64,000 nt of DNA, from positions 62,001 to 126,000 of the forward strand of contig NZ_PUGF01000002.1 in NCBI RefSeq assembly GCF_002976435.1, given 5' to 3'. Positions within the stretch are counted from its first letter, which is position 1. Each line of letters starts with the position of its first letter. This DNA comes from Solimicrobium silvestre (GTDB taxonomy: Bacteria; Pseudomonadota; Gammaproteobacteria; Burkholderiales; Burkholderiaceae_D). Shown piece after piece: positions 36,065 through 44,742 of the stretch. Both the position numbers and the translations under genes were made by a program. Below the pieces are notes generated by a model. That model was given only the letters and a program-made list of their open reading frames with translations. It was not told where the DNA came from and searched no databases.

Positions 36065-36592
36065 TTAGTGATCGAATATGGGAGCTAATACAAACAAGGC
36101 AATGAAGTTGTGCATCACATGCGCTACCCCCGTTACGGTATAGCTGGTAAATATACCTTTAGTGCGAACCTGTGAATAACCATAGGCAAAAATCAAACCG
36201 GTCATAAACGTTGGAATGCTTTTAGATAGGCCGCCATGGTAATAATGGCCTAGACCAAATGCTGCGGCACTTAGCACGATTGCACTATATTTAGATGCGG
36301 TAAATTTTCTTACTACCTCAATTAGAAACAGCTGCAATACAAGAGTTTCTAGCAATGGACCAACTAAGACGCAAATAACAAATAGGTCAATATAATTCAG
36401 TTTTTCTAAACCTGACGTGTACGAGCTATCTATTGATAAGCCAGGGAAATATTCTGCTATCGCAGCAAAAATAAGTGATACCGACAGCGTTACCAAGCTC
36501 AACCACAGCCCAAAAAATATAGCTGATAAAAAAGGACGCTCAGGCATTAATGCGTCCATTTTCATATTAAATATGTTAGTCGCTGCATTCAT
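36065..36592 (-). CDS. CPBP-like intramembrane protein with degenerate motif 1
   Basis: A 175-residue membrane protein with about five helices. 'GPLLETLVLQLFLIEV' occupies the place of the CPBP (Abi/CAAX protease) EExxxR motif, but only the first Glu remains. 'FGLGHYYHGG' and 'HVMHNFIAL' correspond to the later FxxxH and HxxxN/D motifs. It is either a divergent protease or an inactive relative. I chose the ATG at 36592 because AAGAGGAAA lies directly upstream; an ATG 27 nt earlier lacks such a site. Confidence 0.7.
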   Translation of the reverse strand: MNAATNIFNMKMDALMPERPFLSAIFFGLWLSLVTLSVSLIFAAIAEYFPGLSIDSSYTSGLEKLNYIDLFVICVLVGPLLETLVLQLFLIEVVRKFTASKYSAIVLSAAAFGLGHYYHGGLSKSIPTFMTGLIFAYGYSQVRTKGIFTSYTVTGVAHVMHNFIALFVLAPIFDH

Positions 36593-36654
36593 ATTTTTCC
36601 TCTTTGTAGAGCTATTCATATAAAACCAACATTCCCAGACTGGGTAACAGCAGC

Positions 36655-37566
36655 TTAATTCGGCAATGCGATTACCTCACCAAGCCCGGAATGGTCATGC
36701 CGGATTCCAAAAACGCGTTCAAGCTCCGTTTGTGCAAATTCGCCTGTGCAGTGACCAGCAGCCACTCGTTCAATCATCCATTTGTTTTTAAAGTTATCCA
36801 CGGTCTGCGTGACCAGTTGGTCGCTTTTGTCGATCAGATGTAAACCACCGACTATCGTATAAATTTTTGGATCGATTTGAGACGCGACGGCGAGAATTTT
36901 TTCAATGCCCGGATGTGAACAGCCGACCACGACAACCAGCCCGCTCGGTGTTTTTATCGCCATCGATAACTCATTAAGCTCAAGAGTCCCCTTATTTTCA
37001 GAAACCGTTTTGAACAAGAAGATGCCCGGCATTACTTCGAGCTGCGTATCGACCAAGTTGAAATTGGCGTCAGGCCAGGGCGAGTCGATAGGGTATTTAT
37101 CGGCGCGATAGCCATTGAAGTAGTGCAAATCGCCAGGGATGCCGTCCACCACACGAAGCATCGATTTACCAATTGTGCTATTTGCCGTGACCGGTGCGCC
37201 AAATGAGCCGCGTTCAAGCGGCGCATAGATTTTAACGTTGGGGTTTTGTTGCAACACGTAGTTTAGCCCGGCAGTATGGTCGCCATGCCGGTGCGAGATA
37301 ACAACGAAATCGAGATTTTTTAAATCGATATGCAGCTTTCGGACATTGTTGGCGAAGGCTTTATATTGGCCGCCCGTATCAAACAATATCCGCTTGCCGC
37401 CGTATTCCACCAGTGCGGAATAACCCCAGCCACGTTCCAAGTTAGACGGTTTTCCGAAGGCGTCATAAATGATGGTGACGCGGGCCGGAGATTCTTTGGC
37501 ATGAGCCGTAACCGAGAAAAATAACAATGCTGCGATTGAAACCAATATCAAACGACAATTTTTCAC
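36655..37566 (-). CDS. Exported MBL-fold metallo-hydrolase
   Basis: A 303-residue metallo-beta-lactamase fold enzyme with a signal peptide (LILVSIAALLFFSVTAHA). The metal motif 'SHRHGDHTAGL' is intact, with later ligands in 'VGCSHPGIEKIL' and 'AAGHCTGE'. The sequence resembles the dihydropterin-type MBL group (MptA-like/DHPPS-like), most of which have unknown substrates. The start is GTG, preceded by AGAGAGG. Confidence 0.87.
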   Translation of the reverse strand: MKNCRLILVSIAALLFFSVTAHAKESPARVTIIYDAFGKPSNLERGWGYSALVEYGGKRILFDTGGQYKAFANNVRKLHIDLKNLDFVVISHRHGDHTAGLNYVLQQNPNVKIYAPLERGSFGAPVTANSTIGKSMLRVVDGIPGDLHYFNGYRADKYPIDSPWPDANFNLVDTQLEVMPGIFLFKTVSENKGTLELNELSMAIKTPSGLVVVVGCSHPGIEKILAVASQIDPKIYTIVGGLHLIDKSDQLVTQTVDNFKNKWMIERVAAGHCTGEFAQTELERVFGIRHDHSGLGEVIALPN

Positions 37567-37640
37567 GCTGACCTCTCTAGTGGTTGAGCCATCGGTAAAT
37601 CAGATATTTTTTGCAAGCATAAAGATGCATGGATATTTTG

Positions 37641-37663
37641 TGAATGCCCGTGTAGGGCATTCA
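37641..37663 (-). terminator. Hairpin after the LysE-type gene
   Basis: TGAATGCCC and GGGCATTCA form a perfect 9-bp stem with a 5-nt loop, 8 bp beyond the stop of the exporter gene on the minus strand. The T run is poor (CAAAATAT), so the terminator role is probable but not certain. Confidence 0.6.
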
Positions 37664-37671
37664 TACACTCA

Positions 37672-38274
37672 TTAAGAGCAGAGTAAAGACACGGCAATTA
37701 ACCACATGACAATCGCGATCAAGCCGTCCAGTATGCGCCAGGCAATGGGCTGTGCAAATAGCGGGGCCAGCAAACGTGCTCCGTAAGCTAAGCCAAAGAA
37801 CCAGATTGTTGACGCTGTCATGGCGCCCGCTGCAAACAAGTTACGCGCAATGCCGACTTGCTGCCCACCGACCGTTCCCAATAAAACCACTGTATCCAGA
37901 TAAACATGGGGATTGAGCAAACTGAAGCTGAACGCCGATACAACGATAGCCATGTGACTGCGCGGCGCTTCCTCTTTCGACGTTAAGCCACCTGAGTGGA
38001 ATGCTGCCCATGCGGAACGTGCGCCGTAGGCAAACAGAAATGCCGCGCCACCCCATTTTGCGAAGATTAATAAATTCGGCGCAGCAGAAATCAGCGTGCC
38101 CATTCCGGCCACGCCAGCGTAAATTAATGCCATGTCGCAGAGTGTGCAGATCAGTGCACTGGTAAACACATGGTGACGAAGCAGACCTTGTCGCAATACA
38201 AAGGCATTTTGAGCGCCGATGGCGATGATCAGGCTGGCGCCGATGCCCAAGCCTTTTAGGAACGCAAAAATCAT
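37672..38274 (-). CDS. LysE/ArgO family amino acid exporter
   Basis: A 200-residue membrane protein with five to six helices. It opens 'FLKGLGIGASLIIAIGAQNAFVLRQGLLRHHV', the ArgO/LysE signature, and has 'NPHVYLDTVVLLGTVGG' in the middle. Relatives export arginine or lysine. The neighbouring broken azlCD genes belong to another amino acid exporter family, so this may be a small efflux locus. Confidence 0.92.
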   Translation of the reverse strand: MIFAFLKGLGIGASLIIAIGAQNAFVLRQGLLRHHVFTSALICTLCDMALIYAGVAGMGTLISAAPNLLIFAKWGGAAFLFAYGARSAWAAFHSGGLTSKEEAPRSHMAIVVSAFSFSLLNPHVYLDTVVLLGTVGGQQVGIARNLFAAGAMTASTIWFFGLAYGARLLAPLFAQPIAWRILDGLIAIVMWLIAVSLLCS

Positions 38275-38393
38275 AGAAATTTTTTCAAAGGGTGGAAAAT
38301 TTGACTGACAAGGAAGATAACACTAATGATCTAATTGAGCTCTGATTTTCTATGCTCCAGCAACATTGGGTGATTTTTTCATATTTCCTTGTT

Positions 38394-38713
38394 TCATGTT
38401 AAGTAATTAATCAAACCAATTGCCAAGACGCCACAGCACACAGTGGCGAATAGACTGCGACTCATATATGTGATCACCAGGAGATTCCACTCGCTATAAT
38501 CGCGGGAAAAGCAGTAGATACATTCCCATCCTCGGGAATTACTTCTTGCGCTACCAGCGCTGCCATAATCGTGACAGGAATAAATGACAGCCAATCTTTA
38601 TACCACTGAGGAAATTTGAACTTACTCAGCAACATCAGGGGAAGCACGCGAGGGAGTAGCGTTACAATCCCACATCCAACGATAATCAAGAAGATTTCGT
38701 AGTTGACTTCCAT
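38394..38713 (-). pseudogene. azlD: azlD, frameshifted branched-chain amino acid exporter subunit
   Basis: The N-terminal 79 residues ('MEVNYEIFLIIVGCGIVTLLPRVLPLMLLSKFKFPQWYKDWLSFIPV..') fit AzlD but end prematurely at TGA 38474-38476. A different frame continues with 'LLVITYMSRSLFATVCCGVLAIGLINYLT', the expected AzlD C-terminus, to 38394. A one-base indel at about 38478-38490 explains both. The start overlaps the end of azlC by 28 bp. A sequencing error cannot be excluded, but azlC is also broken. Confidence 0.82.
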
Positions 38714-39456
38714 GCCATCACTCCCATACCGATAAATGAAGCTGTTATTGCAGTTAAGATCACACTAAAATTTTTGCCAAACAGCATTGCAAATGGCTCA
38801 ACCAGAACAACCGCAAGCAGAGCTACGCTTATCTGTAAACGCTTGTTTTTGGTTCCGGTAATTTGAAGCACGATCAATCCAATAAACATCGCCACGAGCG
38901 CAAATTGCAAGCTGTGCAGAAAGTGCGGAGGAATTAGTGTGGCAACCAGCGCACCTGCCACATTTCCAATGAACCAATTTATATACGCGGTCAAATTCAG
39001 TCCGAGCATCCACGGAAAAGAGATGCCGCTTTTTTCGTGCGCATTAACTGTTGCGACACCAAACGTTTCGTCAGTAAGTTGAGCGCCAACAATGAAGTTT
39101 TTTAACGTACTAAAATTTTTAAAAAATGGTGCGAGTTACGCTGCCATCAACAAATGCCGGAGATTAACAAAGAAAATCGCAATCCATATAGTGATCGCGG
39201 CCGCATTTGCTTGCACCATCCCTGCAACAATGAATTGTCCGGAGCCTGCATAGAGAATGAGCGACATAAGCCCTACTTCTGTTGAACTCATTCCTGATAC
39301 TCTTGCGAGCGCACCGGCAGAAAATCCAATGCTCAAATAACCCAAAACAGTAGGGAGGCAAGCAATGCTGCCAAATTTAAACTCTTCAAACCAATCTGCT
39401 TTACTAAGGCTTTTATGAACGGTATTCAATTTGAGTTTCTCCATCACTACAGACAA
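38686..39456 (-). pseudogene. azlC: azlC, interrupted by one in-frame stop
   Basis: The frame starting at 39456 encodes an AzlC N-terminus ('GSIACLPTVLGYLSIGFSAGALARVSGMSSTEVGLMSLILYAGSGQF' and 'NLRHLLMAA') up to a TAA at 39136-39138. The same frame continues 'LAPFF..NFIVGAQLTDETFGVATVNAHEK' through to 38686. Only one codon is wrong; a single change from a Ser codon (TCA) would create the stop. AzlC with AzlD exports branched-chain amino acids and analogues. With azlD also damaged, the operon is probably dead. Confidence 0.87.
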
Positions 39457-40241
39457 ATGCTGTTATTTCCAATGTAGGTAGAGAAATGGCTTTAACTATA
39501 TCTGCATAATCAGGGACGGTCTTTGCAGCTCGTCGCTTTGTGAAATTAAGCATTGCCAATGCAAATCACCATATCGGTCGATGTTTTTTAATTTTAAAAA
39601 GAGTAGAAATATTAGCACTAATTTGGCGGATATATTGCGATATAAATATCGAAGTGTGCTGATTCCAAAAATATATCCATTAGTTTGGAAGGCGTATGAA
39701 ATCTCAGTTCTCTCAAAAACGGAGACCAATAAAATCGGTAATAAAGTGCAGAGCGAGGTAGTTAATTAAAGGTGTTAGCTGGGCGATGTGTTGAATATTC
39801 GTATCAAGAAATCCACTCTGGGGCATTCGAAAAAAGCCAATGGTTCGCATTGCAAATAAATCACCAATTCGCGGTTAAAGTTAGTTGCGGGTCATATGGG
39901 CTTTATAAGCAAGAATGTTGCCAAATTTCAATTTTGTGATACTGTTATCTACTTGTGTATGGTGCCAATATGTAGGTTAGGAGTCGTCCAAGGTTTTAGG
40001 GTGATTAGCTCGCGGCACCGAGTCGACAGTCGCCTATTGGAATTACCTTCCCCGAAAACAGTCATTCACTGTTGCGTAAGCAATATATTTAGCCTAACGA
40101 TTCGCGGACAAGAAAGAGCCGTGGAGCGCGGATTTGACCATGATAGTGAGATCAATGAGCGATATTTGAAATCATTTGACGCGGTCCAAGGAATAAGATG
40201 GAGTGAATGTGTAAGTGTGCCAACATATAGGAAAACAACAA
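39457..40241. other. AT-rich region without a recognised gene
   Basis: About 785 bp with no gene I can support. A 164-codon plus-strand frame (39896-40390) overlaps the next gene for 150 bp, is Cys/Arg/His-rich and matches nothing I know, so I leave it out. The base composition is low in G+C and the sequence separates decaying azlCD from the PilQ/PilP hybrid gene; it may be eroded DNA. Confidence 0.4.
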
Positions 40242-41735
40242 ATGTCCGTTTCAACGAAAACGCTTTATACCCGCGGCGCGCTTTTGAAAATAACGTGGAA
40301 AAAGTTTTACATGTTTTTCATCATGACTACGTGCGTAACGGCTTTTGCACAGGGGAATGTGATCGAATCAATCAGCGTAATCCAACCTGACTCCAGTTCT
40401 AAAACCGTCTTAAAAATCAAGCTAAAAAATACGATTAAAAACCCGCCGCGCGTGGACATGTCTACCCAAAGCATTACCCTTGATTTTGACGCAACATCCA
40501 GCGAGATGAATAGTAAATCGCGCGACGTTGCCGGCGCCGACGCAGTACGCAGCCTGTCCGTGAGTCACAGCGGTGATACTTCTCGCGTGGTATTTAATCT
40601 GGCGCCTCAAAGATACTGCACGCTAAGACGGGAAATTGATGGAATTAAAATAACCAGTATCTCTGGCGTAAAAAGCAAAGATATGTCGCGCCCAATGAAC
40701 TGTGCAATTAGGTTGGAGGGAGATACGGTCGCTTTAACAGTAGATAACTTTCCCTCCGACGAAAGTTCCTGGAGTCCCTTCGGGCCTCCGACAGCCTTTG
40801 AGATTCGCGCGAAAAACATTGATGCAAGAACGCTCATTTTGGTGGCCGCAGCCCAAGCGAATTTAAACGTAGTAGTGGGCGACGAGCTTAAGAATAAACG
40901 TTTGGATATCAGTGAAACATCGATTGAAGCGAATCAATTGATTACACGTGCCGCCCACGATCAGCACCTGACGACTCGACTGGTCAATAACATATTGATG
41001 ATCGGTTCAGAATGTCGTCTTGCCCAGAATCCAAGTTTTCCCGTTCTGGCAAGTGACAGAGATCTTGTGTCCATGAATTTCGGAAATACATCGGCATTTC
41101 GGGTTGCGCATGATATTTTTCCACCGATGTTAAATACGATTGTCGATGCCACCGCCATAGACAAGGTGGCACCTCTCACGATACGGGTTAGAAATGCGAC
41201 GGCCAAAGATCAACTCATTGCTGTTGCAACCGTTGAAGGGTGGTTGGCGCACCCCCTTGACAGTGGAGGAATTCGGTTCGTCCTCAACGAGAATTTGGGG
41301 AAATGCGGACATCACGTGACGGATCAATCTTCGACTGGATCAGTGGTAGCTAACAATGCATCCGCACCAATTTCAGGCGCGGACGGTGCGCCTTCGTTCA
41401 AAGCTGCTTCGTCAGATTCGAAATCAGTTTCACCGGAACGTTATCGAGCTTGCTCGGGAACGTTTCCCCCATCAATATCTTGTAGCCCACTAGAACAATA
41501 TGAGATCGAAGAGCTCAAACCCCTCGGATATACACAATCCAATTCCTCATCGTCGCGAATGATATTTATTGAAAGCGTAGATGGCGGCATTTATTGGGCC
41601 AAGGAAGGAAGTTACGTTGGAAGAAACTTTGGAATAATTAAAAATATTGGTGACACAGGGGTAAATATCGTCGAACGAATTCAGGAGGTAGATGGGACTT
41701 GGAAAGATAGACCAGCAACGTTGAATTTTCCATGA
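40242..41735 (+). CDS. PilQ N-terminal / PilP C-terminal hybrid protein
   Basis: A 497-residue protein with a signal-like N-terminus (MFFIMTTCVTAFAQ at about 24-37). Domains follow in order. First an AMIN domain like that of PilQ (about 40-135, 'VLKIKLKNTIKNPPRVDMSTQSITLDFDATSSEM..SRVVFNLAPQ'). Then a secretin N0/STN domain (about 180-245, 'FEIRAKNIDARTLILVAAAQANLNVVVGDEL') and a second STN-like unit (about 275-345). A Ser/Ala-rich linker leads to a PilP-type C-terminal domain (about 425-497, 'GGIYWAKEGSYVGRNFGIIKNIGDTGVNIVERIQEVDGTWKDRPATL'). The secretin pore domain is missing. AGGA precedes the ATG at 40242. PilP normally binds the PilQ N0 domain inside the type IV pilus machine; here both partners are in one chain, with no other pilus gene in the window. 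Confidence 0.8.
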   Translation: MSVSTKTLYTRGALLKITWKKFYMFFIMTTCVTAFAQGNVIESISVIQPDSSSKTVLKIKLKNTIKNPPRVDMSTQSITLDFDATSSEMNSKSRDVAGADAVRSLSVSHSGDTSRVVFNLAPQRYCTLRREIDGIKITSISGVKSKDMSRPMNCAIRLEGDTVALTVDNFPSDESSWSPFGPPTAFEIRAKNIDARTLILVAAAQANLNVVVGDELKNKRLDISETSIEANQLITRAAHDQHLTTRLVNNILMIGSECRLAQNPSFPVLASDRDLVSMNFGNTSAFRVAHDIFPPMLNTIVDATAIDKVAPLTIRVRNATAKDQLIAVATVEGWLAHPLDSGGIRFVLNENLGKCGHHVTDQSSTGSVVANNASAPISGADGAPSFKAASSDSKSVSPERYRACSGTFPPSISCSPLEQYEIEELKPLGYTQSNSSSSRMIFIESVDGGIYWAKEGSYVGRNFGIIKNIGDTGVNIVERIQEVDGTWKDRPATLNFP

Positions 41736-41880
41736 TCGGATCGCAACCCATTAAATGAAATGCTTTAAAGCCGCCGGTCGAGACCATCTGCAAAGGGCAC
41801 GGTCCGGCAGCCACTATAAAAACATCAACGACCGCAACGTCATGTTTTACCGGCCATTCGCGTATTTGTTTAAAATATTT

Positions 41881-42837
41881 TTATACATGAAACGGTACGG
41901 ATGCCGAAGCTGATTTCCCATGCGCCAGTAACAAACATTCCCAAAATGCCTGACTCACGCGGGAAGGTTGTGGCGAACGTCGTAACATGCCCACAAAATT
42001 ACATTTATAGTTGAATTGATCCGGCTTCACCACCTGCATCTGTCCACGTGCTACATAGCCATCTGCATAATGATCAGGTAAAAAGCCCAAATATTTACCC
42101 GATAAAATCAGCGTCGCAATCGATTCCTGATCAAAGCCGGTTGCCTTGCGTGACAAGCCCATTTGATGGCTAATTTCCATATTGTGCGAATGATAGCCAA
42201 GGCAGGCAAAATGATGCGCCGAAATATCATCCCAACCCAAATTATCTTGCGTGGCATTAAACAGAGGATGCTTTGCGCCGCAAAACATCAACATGGTTTC
42301 TTCAAACAGGTTGGCGTAAGTCAGGCTGTCTGAACTGCGGTGGTCGGGAATAATTCCGATTTGAAATTGACCGTCCAACACACCGCGTTCAATTGGATTG
42401 CTGGAGGCGACATGCATATTTAATGCAACTTCGGGAGCCCGCTCAGAAAACAAGGCAATCGCTTCATGGATTTTTGCCGCCGGGTTGCTGGCCGTTTTAT
42501 CATGCACTGCTACATTCAGTTGGCCACCCATGCGTCGGTGAATGTCGTCTACGCTGCTTCTGAATTGATCGGTCGAACTTAGTAAACGCAGCGTTTCCTG
42601 GTAAATTTGCTCGCCTTCCGCTGTCATGGAAAAACCACCGCGCCCGCGCCGACAAAGCGTCAAACCTAAGCGAATTTCCAGATCTTTAATATGGCGGCTA
42701 ATACTGGAGGTGCCAATGTTGAGTTCCAGTTCAGATGCTGCCATTCCTCCACAATCCACTACACTTTTAAAAATCCGTAATAAACGGATATCCATGTCGC
42801 TCAACTGGCCCATCATCGGTCGGGTTTTTTGTTTCAT
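41881..42837 (-). CDS. LysR family transcriptional regulator
   Basis: A 318-residue LysR regulator. The HTH is 'DIRLLRIFKSVVDCGGMAASELELNIGTSSISRHIKDLEIRLGLTLCRRGRGGFSMTAEG', followed by the two-lobe effector domain. The start may be the MMGQ pair rather than the first ATG. A 53-nt element shared with the potF and puuA promoters lies 9 bp upstream of its start codon, which makes it the best candidate regulator of polyamine uptake and catabolism, although its gene is about 8 kb from that block. Confidence 0.9.
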   Translation of the reverse strand: MKQKTRPMMGQLSDMDIRLLRIFKSVVDCGGMAASELELNIGTSSISRHIKDLEIRLGLTLCRRGRGGFSMTAEGEQIYQETLRLLSSTDQFRSSVDDIHRRMGGQLNVAVHDKTASNPAAKIHEAIALFSERAPEVALNMHVASSNPIERGVLDGQFQIGIIPDHRSSDSLTYANLFEETMLMFCGAKHPLFNATQDNLGWDDISAHHFACLGYHSHNMEISHQMGLSRKATGFDQESIATLILSGKYLGFLPDHYADGYVARGQMQVVKPDQFNYKCNFVGMLRRSPQPSRVSQAFWECLLLAHGKSASASVPFHV

Positions 42838-42845
42838 GTTTCAGC

Positions 42846-42898
42846 AATTAAACATCCAAAATTAGATAATAATGAGAGTATCACCGATGATTAGAATG
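42846..42898 (+). promoter_or_regulatory. Shared 53-nt element upstream of lysR
   Basis: AATTAAACATCC, exactly 34 bp, then TAGAATG. It aligns gap-free with the potF copy (39 of 53 identical), including AGTATCACCGA before TAGAAT. It points away from lysR, as in the divergent promoter/operator of many LysR regulators. The next plus-strand gene is over 800 bp away, beyond an array of 18-bp units, so the promoter appears to have lost its target. Confidence 0.6.
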
Positions 42899-42938
42899 CT
42901 CAATCGGATTCATTTACGGTGTTGTGCGCCTGTCGATT

Positions 42939-42977
42939 TTCATTTAAGTCTGAACTCTGTTCAATTAACTTTGAACT
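42939..42977 (+). repeat. Pair of 18-bp units, IS21-end-like (left boundary of island)
   Basis: Two direct copies of TTCAnTTAAnTnTGAACT at 42939-42956 and 42960-42977, 21 bp apart, preceded by TGTCGATT. A 56-bp stretch (42922-42977) is about 89% identical to 54062-54117. Iterated terminal units after TGTnGATT are typical of IS21-family ends. No istA/istB is seen. The remainder of the gap to 43713 shows no gene. Confidence 0.6.
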
Positions 42978-43713
42978 TCTTCCGGTATTCATGTCAATCG
43001 CAGCGACACATGCTGCGGCTTTAAAGGATATTCGCGAAACTCAAAGACAAATTTAGTTGAAAATATGAGAACTTCGGGTGTTGGATATATTTTTAACGTC
43101 GTCGTTTAATCGCGACAAATTCGGCGACAAATCTGCTGCCAAAATCTTCCTCCCTTTCTTTGTCATGTGGTTAGTGTGGAACTGCCCAATATGCTAATCA
43201 CGCCAGACTAAAATTCTTATCATTCCACAACTCAAACACGAGTGCAGGCCAGGAAAATACCGGCTCACCAAAAACGTGATTGGAAAACCCGCACCATTAA
43301 TATGCAAATTGAAGGTAGAGAACAGGCTGCCTATTCTTAATCTAAATTCCGGGGATTTCATGAAGCACTAGTTGTGAAGGAATGATTTGCGAAAAGACAG
43401 TTTCGTCAATTTGCAAGCATCAGCGAACTTTTGATATTTGTAGATAATTGCTTAATTGAAGTTCGAGCAGCATTGGGAGAATCGGGTATGCGCGTTTCTT
43501 GCGTTCTAGCTTACCCATTGGCGCATGGTACAGCTCATAAATGCTCCATGGTTGCATTTAAATTTATTTAACCTTCTCATATTTGATAGATAGCTTTCCA
43601 TTTTTTTGCATTCCATTCCAATTGTGAGATTGTTAAAGTGGCGTTCATTCAGTGCTGCAAACATCACCGAGTTAAAAGACAGATATCACCATACATTATC
43701 AGGAAAAGAAATT

Positions 43714-44700
43714 ATGAAAGCTTATGTTATTGAACAGTCCGGCGGACCCGAAGTTTTGCAACTGCGCGACATTCCTTCCATACCCCCTAGCGCTGACGAA
43801 GTACGTATTCGTGTACGTGCTTTTGGTTTAAATCGTGCGGAGGTTTATCGTCGTGCGGGCAAAATGGGGCCCATTGTCGGACAGGTTGTGCCCGGGATAG
43901 AAGCAGTAGGTGAAATTATCGAAGATGTCTCGGGTATTTTCCGTGTTGGCCAGCGTGTTGCAACTGTGATGGGAGGGCTACAGTTCTCCCGCAATGGCAG
44001 CTATGCCGATGAAGTTACTGTATTACGCAGTAACGTTATCAACCTGGACGGCACTACGTTGTCGTGGGAAGAGTTAGCGGCCTTGCCTGAAAGTTATTTG
44101 ACAGTATGGGGCGCACTGGGCAGATTGATTGACGCTGTACCGGGCCAAACAGTTCTTATTCGAGGTGCTACTTCGTCAGTTGGGCAAGCAGGTGTAACGT
44201 ACGCAAAGGCACGTGGACAGCATGTAATTGCGACGACACGTTCGGCTGAGAATGCAGCGCGACTTACTGCAATTGGAGCGGATGTTGTCATCATCGACAC
44301 CGGAGAAATCGCAGAGCAAGTAAAAGCTGCTGCACCTGAAGGTGTAGACGTTGTGTTGGAAGTAGTTGGTGCTGCCACTGTTCGAGACAGTCTAAAGGCA
44401 TTAAAACCTTTTGGAGCGGCTGTGGTCATCGGCTTGTTAGGCGGTGCACCGAGTCTGGATAGCCTACATCTGATGAATGATTTGCCAAACGCAACCAGTC
44501 TGGCATTTTTTGGAAGCGGTCTATTGGGAACATCCGCACTACCTTTGGCTGGTGCTCCACTGAAATGGATTGCTGACAATGTGGCAAGTGGCGTGATTCC
44601 ATCGTTACGCGTGCAGACTTTCGACTTTGGGGACGTGCGTCGGGCCCACAGCCTGATAGAAAGTGATCGTGCGCTTGGCAAACTGGTAGTTCGTATTTAA
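43714..44700 (+). CDS. Quinone oxidoreductase-like zinc-free MDR protein
   Basis: A 328-residue medium-chain dehydrogenase of the quinone oxidoreductase type. It starts 'MKAYVIEQSGGPEVLQLRDIP' and has the GroES-like domain ('VRIRVRAFGLNRAEVYRRAG') and the NADPH-binding 'VLIRGATSSVGQAGVTYAKARG'. CAGGAAAAGAA precedes the ATG at 43714; the frame extends upstream without support. It is a paralogue of the gene at 48327. The substrate is unknown, probably a reactive carbonyl or quinone. Confidence 0.9.
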   Translation: MKAYVIEQSGGPEVLQLRDIPSIPPSADEVRIRVRAFGLNRAEVYRRAGKMGPIVGQVVPGIEAVGEIIEDVSGIFRVGQRVATVMGGLQFSRNGSYADEVTVLRSNVINLDGTTLSWEELAALPESYLTVWGALGRLIDAVPGQTVLIRGATSSVGQAGVTYAKARGQHVIATTRSAENAARLTAIGADVVIIDTGEIAEQVKAAAPEGVDVVLEVVGAATVRDSLKALKPFGAAVVIGLLGGAPSLDSLHLMNDLPNATSLAFFGSGLLGTSALPLAGAPLKWIADNVASGVIPSLRVQTFDFGDVRRAHSLIESDRALGKLVVRI

Positions 44701-44742
44701 ACACTCTTCCTATCAAATTTTTTAAAATAAGGTGCTATTAAC

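Noticed and set aside
39896-40390. Long plus-strand reading frame of 164 codons before the PilQ/PilP hybrid gene
   Set aside because: It overlaps the hybrid gene by about 150 bp, has a Cys/His/Arg-rich composition and no domain, and lacks a clear ribosome site.
43606-43713. Upstream extension of the first quinone oxidoreductase frame by 36 codons
   Set aside because: The family starts at MKAYVI, which has a ribosome site just upstream; the extension has neither homology nor signal.
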